A DNA stretch of 64,000 bases, taken from positions 88,438,785-88,502,784 of the forward strand of contig OX328126.1 of NCBI GenBank assembly GCA_946811695.1. Reading direction: 5' to 3'. Numbering within the stretch: the stretch's first letter is position 1; every line of letters begins with the position of its first letter. Source of the DNA: Gonocerus acuteangulatus (taxonomy: Eukaryota > Arthropoda > Insecta > Hemiptera > Coreidae). This document shows positions 43,990-64,000 of this stretch, in pieces. A model generated the notes under the pieces. The model was given only the letters and a program-made list of their open reading frames with translations, ran no database searches and had not been told where the DNA came from. A program made the position numbers and the translations under genes.

Positions 43990-44890
43990 AAAAAAGTCCG
44001 TCACGCAGGAGCTGCATAACTAAGCACTTTCCTCAGAATTTGGGTAGTGTAGACTGCATTACTGAATAATTTGCTGTAAATAACCTATATAAATAAAATA
44101 AAAACGTGAATAGTTCTGCTCATTTACATTTCTTATGAGGACTGTTCAATTATTAATTTTGTAAATAATTTGCTTCCAGAGTTATGTTTATACATGATAC
44201 TGTACTACTTAATAAATACACAAAAACTTCATTTTCCGTCTTTTGATCTGACGCAGGAACAGGATACAGTCCCCCTAGTGGGATAGCGCTCCTCGTGGCG
44301 ACTTTGGGAACCTACGTCTGGCTGGCTAATTGTAATGAAACAGAGTTTAAAGGAAACCCTCCTTTCCAATAGACCGATTTACTTCATTTTTACAACACTT
44401 CTTTCTCATGAGATACCCACGACGTATACCGCGTTTCGTTACATTACAGCAGAAATTACGACCGGTATGAGTATATTAGTACTTTAGGCCCGGAGTAAAC
44501 CCCCCTCCAAATAACCCGATTTAGTTTATTTTTACAACCCATTTTTCTCTGTTGATTACCACCACGAATACCAAGTTTCGTTGAAATGTAACAAAAATTA
44601 CGGCTGGCAGTGGCAAATTGGTACTGTGGGTCCGGAGTAACCCCCCCCCCCTTCTAATGAACCGATTTAGTTTATTTGTACAACGTATTTCTCTCTTTAG
44701 GTCAAAATAACGACTACCGAGTTTCGTTGAAATATAACAAAAACTACGGCTGGTATGGTCAAATTAGTGTTTAGGGTCCGGGGTAAACCCCCCCCCCTCC
44801 CGGTGGACCGATTTTGGTGGTTAACGAACTCGTTCAATCGTTTGCTATTTGAACGCTCAACAAAAACTCTGGCCGCTATCGTGTTAATAG

Positions 44891-44950
<60 letters not shown>

Positions 44951-45074
44951 TTTAACGGGTGTCATTTTCGGTTTCTACTGGGTAGGATCGATAAAGATTC
45001 GAAGACATTTTTCAAAAATTCCGTCATGAGTGCAACCTCAATAGCTACTTTCCTTCGGAGGAAAGTGCTAAAAT
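43990..45074 (-). mobile_element. HINE-2 copy B
   Basis: Reverse of the copy at 329-1473: minus strand begins TTTTAGCACTTTCCTCCG, has a TA core (44898-44946) and ends GTGCTTAGTTATGCAGC, hairpin TCCTGCGTG, CGGACTTTTTT. This end is identical in form to that of HINE-1. Confidence 0.68.
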
Positions 45075-45662
45075 GTAATATTACTTAATAATAATGTAAT
45101 TATCACATAAGATATTTTAATTATCACATTCACATACAGTGTTGGCCAAAGTAACGTTAGTTTACTAAATTAACGTTAATTGATTATTTGTTTGATTATA
45201 TTTGTAAAAACAAAGTACAATATAATTGTTGAGCAAAATTCAATTTATTTAATTTTTCTATTTATAACGATTAGCAAATTAAATTTGACTTTATGTTTAT
45301 ATACTTTTTAAAAAGTAGATTAAATTTTATTATTCCTGTGAACATGGGTTGATAAATCCTTCTGCCTTTCTTGACACCCCAATACTTAATAATTTCATCA
45401 CCAACCTCACCTCACAGACATAACGCCTAGATCGAAAAACCCTCCACTCATTTCCGACAATATCCTGGCAAGCAGCTATGCACACTAATCAACATTTTTT
45501 TCGGGGAATATTAACTATTACCACAAAAATAAATAAGATATTGTAGTATCCTTATGAAAATTGGATTAAAAAAAAATAATAATAATAACCGAGTCGCGCA
45601 GGAGTTAACATCTCAGCAATTTGGCTATGAAGAAAGAAAAAATGCGTTATAAATCGTAGAGT
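45075..45662. other. intergenic, no recognised gene
   Basis: No supported feature. Confidence 0.4.
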
Positions 45663-45906
45663 CATGAGCTTATATAAGAGGGGCCTGCAGCCCCCCCCCC
45701 CCGAAATCAGTAAAAATATACCATAAAAGCCTTAAAGATAAATTAAATAAGATCATATAGTTCAGATAAAATAGTTTTTATTGGACGTAATAGTTTGTTA
45801 ATTGCCTAACTATTCCAAGTTCTAGATTCCATACCCCTAAATGTTCTCAGCCCCCCCCCCAATTTCTCCCAGCCCCACCCGAAATTATTTTCTATATACG
45901 CCCATG
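45663..45906 (-). mobile_element. hAT-like MITE, CATGGGCG family
   Basis: CATGAGCTTATATAAG to TATACGCCCATG, flanked by CGTAGAGT at 45655-45662 and 45907-45914 (exact 8 bp). Confidence 0.85.
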
Positions 45907-46278
45907 CGTAGAGTTACAAACTTCAGAAATACGTGCATTATCCAATAGTATAGAAAAGATTCGAATATATAATTAGTATAACTTTCTTAAAAAAAAAAAA
46001 AAAATGAAATAACCCAAAGATAATTTAGTTTAGGTTAATCCAGGAGTATAAACCCACTAACTCATGCTAAATCCTAACTCGTGACAAGTAATCTCGTTAT
46101 GACGAAGGTTTTATAAGGAGGATTCTAATGGATTACCAAGCAGTTGGCAGCACTGTATTACTTCTAACCTTTCATAATTACTTCAAATGTTACCAAAAAT
46201 AATGTTTTCTCCCTATATATATTTTATGCTTACTTATTTACATGTCTAAAACAGCATTATATCTACATTTTTACTTGG

Positions 46279-47012
46279 AATCGATGCAGGATGAAAAAAG
46301 AAATAAAAAAATTCCTAACAATCAATTTAAAAACTGTCCAAAGGTTTGACCCCTTGCAAGAATGCAGGTATCACATCGCACATTGACAGACTGGATGGCA
46401 TTTGTACATTGCCCTGCTGTAATATGTTCCCAGGCGCACCTTATGGGATGGATGAGGTGCTCCCTTGAGCCAATGTGCTCCCTGTAGACTATATATTTGT
46501 TCCCAAGCGATGAAAATCCAAGGGCATAAAGTCTGAAAATCGAGCCGGCCAAGATACCGGCACACCAGGTCCTATCCAACGCCGTGGATAGTTAATGTCC
46601 AACCAATATCGGACGGCCCTCCCGTAGTGAGCTGGACAACCGTCGACTTGGAACCAGCTTCCCAATCTCTGTGACAAAAGGATCGAGGAATGCGTGGAGA
46701 GACTGCGTTAAGTCGAGCGGTAAAAAAATGGAGACCTAATATTTCATTATTCCATCCAAAATCAGGGGCATACTCACTCCTATATTTTTGGGGTACTGGG
46801 AGGGTGAATGGAGGGGTAAAAGATAAAACATGTATTTTTTATGATTTTTATATAGGCACTATGAAAGAATGCCTATTCACAATTGTGTTTTAGTTGTTTG
46901 CGTTTTTCTCGGAAACGAAGCAAAAACGAGAAAAATGCCATAGGATTTTTTTTTCTTTCTTTTTTCATCCTGCATCGATTCCCGAAGTTTTGCCGTTTAT
47001 TTTGGGGACACC
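46279..47012 (-). mobile_element. Tc1/mariner-like element remnant
   Basis: Right end, on the minus strand, starts AGGGGTGTCCCCAAAATAAA and GGGAATCGATGCAGGATG; the inner part GAATCGATGCAGGATGAAA recurs inverted at 46279, where the outermost left bases are lost. TA follows the right end. A broken transposase lies inside on the minus strand. Confidence 0.75.
46322..46680 (-). pseudogene. mariner-type transposase C-terminal half, frameshifted
   Basis: Minus frame 1 (46489-46677) reads WFQVDGCPAHYGRAVRYWL, RRWIG, VSWPARFSDFMPLDF; it keeps the Asp of WFQxDGxPxHY and the last Asp of the SPDxxPLDF-like motif. After a frameshift near 46495 the other frame continues YREHIGSREHLIHPIRCAWE to NVRCDTCILARGQTF, the usual C-terminal tail of these insect elements. 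The N-terminal half is not recognisable. Not functional. Confidence 0.78.
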
Positions 47013-47896
47013 CCTAATATTTATATATATATCAAATAGGAAAAACCAAAAACTCCAGGTTTCCACAAAACAATTAAGTGCAAAAAAAAGGCCCGGGCAA
47101 ATGACGGGCTTCCCTACTTTATGTTAGTTTGGTTATAGGCAGGACTAGTGGAGCATGCCTAACAACTGTACAGCTCTGACCTCTATGCTATCGACCTCGC
47201 TGTGTTTACACAGCTACCTCTGTGTCAGGTCACCGGACGTTATACAGGAGGCAGTGTCCCACTCCTTCCCGGGAACGAATCGTTCACAAACAAGGTCATT
47301 CAAATCGACCTAGTTCCTCATAGTAAACACATTGAATTAATTAAATCTCAACACTTCACTAATGATTCTTAGTAATATTTTTGTGTCAGTATAAAATCCA
47401 ATTTTCAGGAAACGCATAATCTCAGCGGGTTGCCGCACGGATAAACTTGCTTAGTCTATGTACAGTGTATATGAATAAGTGTAAAATAAACCAGTCCGTG
47501 TGACTAAGACCAACCCCGGCCGAGTCAATACTGTGATTTAGCCGGAGATGGTGGATCGTTTAGCTCCTGGTGAATTCTCGAATTTTCAATGGTGTGGCAA
47601 GAAATATTTTTAATTATAAGCTCCTGAAAATACACGAGAATGGCTTGAAACATGTAAAGTAGAGGTGCTCAAATGATCGACCGCGAGTGTTTTTTTTTTC
47701 CGTCGATCTCCAGAAAAGGCTTCCGATAAACAACTATTTATAGTTTTTTGTTGAGTGTATATCACATATATATAAGCCTCTGATACAATATTCTGGAGTT
47801 TTATATCTGAAGACAAGGGTTTTCAAAAATTCTTTCATGAAGTTCCAGCCCTTCGGAACATATGAAGTAGCAAACTTCCAAATCCTACTCGTACTC
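47013..47896. other. intergenic; possible hAT end
   Basis: 47661-47720 (GTAGAGGTGCTCAAATGATC and GACCGCGAG) looks like one end of a hAT element, without a partner end. 47150-47570 is of more even base composition and unassigned. Confidence 0.35.
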
Positions 47897-47907
47897 AACG
47901 TACAAAG

Positions 47908-48113
47908 GAGTGTGGCCGTGAGTGTTAAGGCGTGAGCACTTATCACTCCGTGCCTAGTGTCGTGGGTTCGATTCCCACTATGGGGTAGTGGTTTTTTTAG
48001 AAAAAAAAGAAAATGGAGCAGCCCTATCCTAGCTAGAAAATGGTGGTAACCTATAGATAAACTGACCAAAAATTCTGAGCTAATTATAATCGAGGTAAAA
48101 ATTTAAATAAATA
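47908..48113 (+). mobile_element. SINE-4, tRNA-Ser/Leu-like head, 11-bp target duplication
   Basis: GTGTGGCCGTGAGTGTTAAG (box A, as in class II tRNAs) and GGGTTCGATTCCCAC (box B), a body with CAGCCCTATCCTAGCTAG and GGTGGTAACCTATAGATA, and an AAATAAATA tail. AACGTACAAAG flanks both sides (47897-47907, 48114-48124). Confidence 0.82.
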
Positions 48114-48124
48114 AACGTACAAAG

Positions 48125-48302
48125 ATATAATCTTCTAGCTTGGCTGACCATATTGCCAGCGAACTCTCTCTTCTCTTCAAAGTACTAACATCGGTTTCTC
48201 CTTACTATAAATTACTGTATAAGCAAATTCATTTAATTTTCTCTTGGTTCTCAAAAACAATCCCTTCCTGTACTTGTGACATAAAGGAAGACAATTATTA
48301 AA
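48125..48302. other. intergenic
   Basis: No supported feature. Confidence 0.4.
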
Positions 48303-48432
48303 CAGTCACATCAGCCCCCTTGGTTTCCTTAGGTCACAAGGGCCAAGAGTGGCAGATACTGTAAGAGAGGCAGATCTGATTCTTGACCTTACGGCACACT
48401 AGGTAGATAGTGTGGTCAGTACTAAGCTACCT
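48303..48432 (-). repeat. SINE-1 3' fragment
   Basis: GGCAGATACTGTAAGAGAGG and TACGGCACACTAGGTAGATA match the SINE-1 body in reverse; the head is absent. Confidence 0.7.
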
Positions 48433-48825
48433 GTTTTTCTACATTATACAACAATTTAGTGCCTAACCATTTCAGGATTTAATATTGATTTCCCTAATAA
48501 AAACTCTGAGGTATTTACTTTTCCTGTACTATAAAGGCAAGATGGACGCTATTAAGATAAAAATTGATAAGTGATATCGTTCAAAACAATCAGTATAACA
48601 TTCCGAGAAATTCAGACATAGAATTTTATCGGTATTTTTCTACATCGATAATTAGTTACAGCCACTTACTTGTCGAAGTAAACCCGATTAATCAGAACCA
48701 CTTTATATCAGCTTGTTTACAATAAATGTGATTCATATCGCATGTCTATGACCCGAAGCACTTGTTAGAATCGGGATGACTCAAAAATCAATAAAAAGCG
48801 AAAAATGAATAAGATTAAACTTCCA

Positions 48826-48961
48826 TTTTAGCGCGTTACCTCCCTTCCTCCATTGGGAGGAACCCCGCCTATAAGTTTGACCTCATGACGCAATCCGGAA
48901 GTGCCGAGTAGAAAATTTTACGTTTCTGAACCCCTAGAGAACGAAAATAACGGTGATTCAA

Positions 48962-49034
<73 letters not shown>

Positions 49035-50258
49035 TTCGCGCTCTAGATCAGTGAATAATGGTCCAATTTTGATGAAATGTGGTAAAAAAATCATTCGTCT
49101 AATTCGAAAGGTCAAGTCCGTTAACCAGCAGAATCCGTTTACCGAATCATGGTTTTTGGAACGAAATTCGCGCGAAAAAAATCGTTCCGCTTACATCATA
49201 TGCTTTCGCGTACTTGTTTTATAGGCTTCTTGGTCCAGGAAAACCAATGAAACCAGTTTTAAAGCGATAGCTTTAACGGTTTTCGAGAAAACATGCTTTT
49301 GGTTAGTGTACTTTGAATCATTGGATACAGTTGAAATATGTTCTGCATGTTCGAACTTCATCCAAACTAAGATGTTTAAATTTTGGTTACGTTTGGAGTT
49401 AAGGAAGTATTAGAATAAAATGTTTTATTAAGAGTCATAAAAAGTTTTGGGAACTTCGCATATTTTCCTTAATATCTCGAAAACTATTGGGAAATCGTGG
49501 TATGTGGAAGGTAATCGTTCGAAAGCTTACTAAATTTTCTACTAAAAAACATGGGCGTATATAGAAAATAATTTCGGAGGGGGCTTGGAAAACTTCGGGG
49601 CCGGGGCTGAGTCCATTTCCGGTATACTAACAATTTAGATCTAGGAAGAGTTTTAGCCAACTTAAACGCTATTACGCCCAAAATAGAATATGTTTTATGA
49701 ACTAAATGATTTTATTTAATTTTACCGATCAAATCAAAATATCGGGGGAGGGGTCTGCAGCCCCCTCAGCCCCCCCCCCCTGCTAAAAAAACACTGAAGC
49801 AATTCTCAATTAGACGATGTCAATCGGAGAAATAAGTGCTTAAAACTTCAAATGTCTTTGTTTTGTTCTTTTGGATGGGTTTTTGTAGTTGCTCGGCTTA
49901 CTTTTTAATTGTTTGTTTTTGTTTTGTTTTTTTTTTTTGTTTTTAAATTGCATTTACTTGTAGAATTAGTATTATGGTAGAAGAAGACAAGAAAATGAGA
50001 GACATATTTATTTTTTTCAATGCATTGAACTGTGAAGTAAGTTTTTCTAGTTTGATCGTGGTGGGGGCTGGCCGACCAAGCTGTTGACTATGGGTTGGTT
50101 GTATTTCCAGGTAAGGGCCAGCCCCTTTCTCATAAAAGCATATCACGAAAGGCCGAACCGAAATGATAACTTTTTCTATTTCAATATTTCCAAGAGACAC
50201 TAGGGATAAGAACGAAACCGCGCTGAGATGACGCAGTTCCAGCGAGTCGGACTTTTTT
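48826..50258 (+). mobile_element. HINE-1 full-length copy, with nested MITE
   Basis: Starts TTTTAGCGCGTTACCTCCC, TA core 48965-49031, ends AACCGCGCTGAGATGACG, CGCAGTTCCAGCG hairpin, GTCGGACTTTTTT. Interrupted by a CATGGGCG-family MITE at 49550-49782. Confidence 0.7.
49550..49782 (+). mobile_element. hAT-like MITE nested in HINE-1
   Basis: Starts CATGGGCGTATATAG; the right end stops in a C-run, short of GCCCATG. CTAAAAAA flanks it (49542-49549, 49783-49790), and HINE-1 continues after it. Confidence 0.85.
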
Positions 50259-50561
50259 ATTTTCGGAGGCTGAACAACTTTGGTGATCGTTCAATGAACA
50301 GACTAAATGGATTCCATGTTGAAGGGTAGAAAAAGGCTAAATTGATTTCAATGATATGTTTTCTTATGAAACATTTCCCGCTTCAAATCTGGGGTTATCC
50401 TCATACGAGTACCAGTGACGTAAGATACTTGCGGGTAGATATAGACTGGCATAGAGGTAGGCATAAATAGGCGACGACTGCAGTAGACTTGGCAATGCGT
50501 TCTGACGTTCTAAATCAGCCAGCTGATTCATGCAGATGCTGATCGAGCAGAGCAACGACCC

Positions 50562-50569
50562 TATAAATA
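50562..50569 (+). promoter_or_regulatory. possible TATA box upstream of the SLC26 gene
   Basis: TATAAATA in a relatively TE-poor stretch, about 1.45 kb before the first recognised SLC26 exon. It could drive an upstream non-coding exon. There is no transcript evidence, and in AT-rich DNA such a match arises by chance. Confidence 0.15.
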
Positions 50570-50764
50570 GGCTAGCTGTGATCTTGTGTATTGTCCATCC
50601 TATGATGACGTCTGCTCTGATCTTCTACTGGATATGGTGATACTTCATGTGAGATGTCAAACCTCTTTGTTGACACACGGCAAAGGATTATGTTACCTCT
50701 TGGCCTGAAACTCAAATTGAAATCATAACTCTATCGACCGTTCAATTAAATGGTCTAATCTCGC

Positions 50765-51115
50765 ATGCGCGAAATTCTGAGGGAAATATTCCCGACGGTT
50801 CCGCCATTTGGATTTACATTACAATGGACAAAACGCTTCTTTAAATTCAATAAAAACTGATTATGTCTCATTTAGGGCCAGGGAAAGCTTTGAGGGGTCA
50901 GGCAAGGGAGATAGTGCTTAAAAGTGGTCATTAAGTTTATAATAAATAAATATTTAAATATTTACTTATTCTATAAATATCCTTCATAAGGACAAGTTTT
51001 TAGGGACACTTCGTACCACCCCTAGTGCTTAACACTTATCAATACTTAGTCAAAGCTAAGGCTAAAAACAACGGTGGAACCGTCGGTAATATTTCCCTCA
51101 AAATTTTGCGCAAGC
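50765..51115. mobile_element. MITE with ~40-bp imperfect terminal inverted repeats
   Basis: Left end GCGCGAAATTCTGAGGGA and the inverted right end (GCGCAAAATTTTGAGGGA on the minus strand) share about 40 bp, including the motif CCGACGGTTCC. The interior has no ORF. No clear target-site duplication, so the superfamily is unknown. Confidence 0.6.
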
Positions 51116-52019
51116 GGAATTCAACTTTTCCGTCTATCTTAAAAGGTTATAGACTTTTATTTGCACACTTACATGATTAGGTTAGTCATTCTTGATGGCA
51201 GTAGATTGTACTGGAAACCGGCAAGGAAATATCATTGGTATCCTCTTTCTATAAGGAGAAGTAACTTCTTTTTTTTTTTTTTTTTCTGTTTTTAAAAACT
51301 CAATTGAGCGAGGAAGCCGATTGTCTCATTATTGGATGTAGTTCTAAAGATTTATGTTTAATCACCTAAGGTGCTAATCGTGTGTGTTTTAATAATAATA
51401 ATACATATCCGTTGATCTGATAAAATTTTTGTAATCAAATCTGATTTTCACTTTTCCATTATGCCGTTCGTTGGTTTCATGGCTGATTTCTATGGTTTTA
51501 TTCAATGAAGACAATAAAGAAATCAATATAAAACATTAAAATGTTATGTACCGAGCTTTAAAGTTATTAAATTATAATTGAGCCATTAATAGCAAATGTA
51601 TTTACTCAATATTACATCAAAAACTGAAATTTAATCGGAGCTTTTAATTCTTCTTTGTATGAAAAGTTGATTCTCTATGCTTATAAATCGATTGTAGTCT
51701 AAGAGGGAAAATGAAATAAACAATCCCGTTGACAGGAGCAACAGTGTCAAGGAGAGTGACTTGGGCGCTGTTACTATTTCGCATTAATCTTTCTTATATA
51801 CACAGTGATGCCTGGGACTGCATTGGATTTATGTGTTTTTCTTCGTCCTCTCATTTACTCTATGAATATTAAAATATCCAAGGAACATCAAAATGAAGTG
51901 AGCGATAGCTGCATTTTGAACACTGGACAAAACGAGGTTTTGTAAATATTTTTGTGAATAATATAAGTTTTTATTAAGCTCGTTCAATTAAATGAATTTC
52001 TATTTACTCTATGTTACAG

Positions 52020-63818
<11,799 letters not shown>

Positions 63819-64000
63819 GTACGTTCTTCAAGTCCTTCATTAATCACACAGTTCAACATATGATCCAGAAAAAAACACTCAGAGTGGCATGGTCCTTATG
63901 GGGTTTTTGGGGTCGCTGATTATGATGGGCGGGTTGGTTAACCTTTATCACATCAGATTCTCTGAAAAATTAATGGGGTATTTTTTTGAGTCCCTGAGTC
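63819..64000. other. start of the next SLC26 intron
   Basis: Follows the donor at 63819; no further exon within the window. Confidence 0.6.

Larger units (their letters stand above)
50259..52019. other. region upstream of SLC26 gene
   Basis: No coding sequence recognised. 50270-50760 looks mostly non-repetitive within this window and may contain the promoter and 5' non-coding exon. A small inverted-repeat element (50765-51115) and a poly-T run near 51270 follow. 51130-52019 is featureless AT-rich DNA. Confidence 0.4.

Noticed and set aside
48901..49224. ORFs made of YIYIYI tracts (also near 10700, 15574, 44755, 61122)
   Set aside because: Translations of TA microsatellites, not proteins.
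51848..51898. First coding exon of the SLC26 gene (ATG...GAA|GTGAGC)
   Set aside because: Joining it to 52020 in its frame meets a stop within seven codons, so it cannot be the coding start as read.

Overview
This is an AT-rich invertebrate genomic window. It is most likely insect, judging by the look of the one host gene and by the mix of transposons; I cannot name a species. It holds one supported host gene and a very dense, nested layer of transposable elements (TEs). I see no bacterial, organellar or CRISPR-like content.

Host gene: five exons on the + strand (52020-52122, 53746-53881, 55273-55468, 58833-59053, 63635-63818) join in frame with GT-AG introns. They encode the N-terminal part of an SLC26 sulfate/anion transporter closest to SLC26A11. 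The gene runs off the right edge. Its introns (1.4-4.6 kb) carry a Penelope-like element, Helentron-type elements, a SINE, hAT-like pieces and TA microsatellites.

Left 52 kb: TE-filled intergenic DNA. 0.2-4 kb holds two families of DINE/HINE-like (non-autonomous Helentron) elements, one broken by a PIF/Harbinger-like element with a MADF remnant and a 24-bp minisatellite. 5.1-10.1 kb holds a long Ty3/gypsy gag-pol ORF (minus) sitting inside a LINE fragment; its 3' end is replaced by an identical copy of part of its own gag. 10-16 kb has SINEs in TA arrays, Penelope-type inverted repeats and an 87-bp minisatellite. 16.2-18.5 kb is a nested stack of Helitron end, TIR element, HINE and SINE. 19-28 kb has hAT elements, a 1.4-kb TIR element and a 5S rRNA-derived SINE. 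29-45 kb has two complete short Helitrons, long fold-back elements with 8-bp or TTA target duplications, a second gypsy remnant, a LINE remnant, a hAT MITE and a second HINE-2. 45-50 kb has a mariner remnant, a tRNA-Ser-like SINE and another HINE with a nested MITE.

I found no new host pathway. The most notable observations are TE biology: a mosaic 5S/tRNA SINE, hammerhead-ribozyme-like folds in several Penelope-type ends, two HINE families that account for many of the TA microsatellites, a gypsy element with a copied gag segment in place of its 3' end, and TE-in-TE insertions whose target duplications can be read directly.
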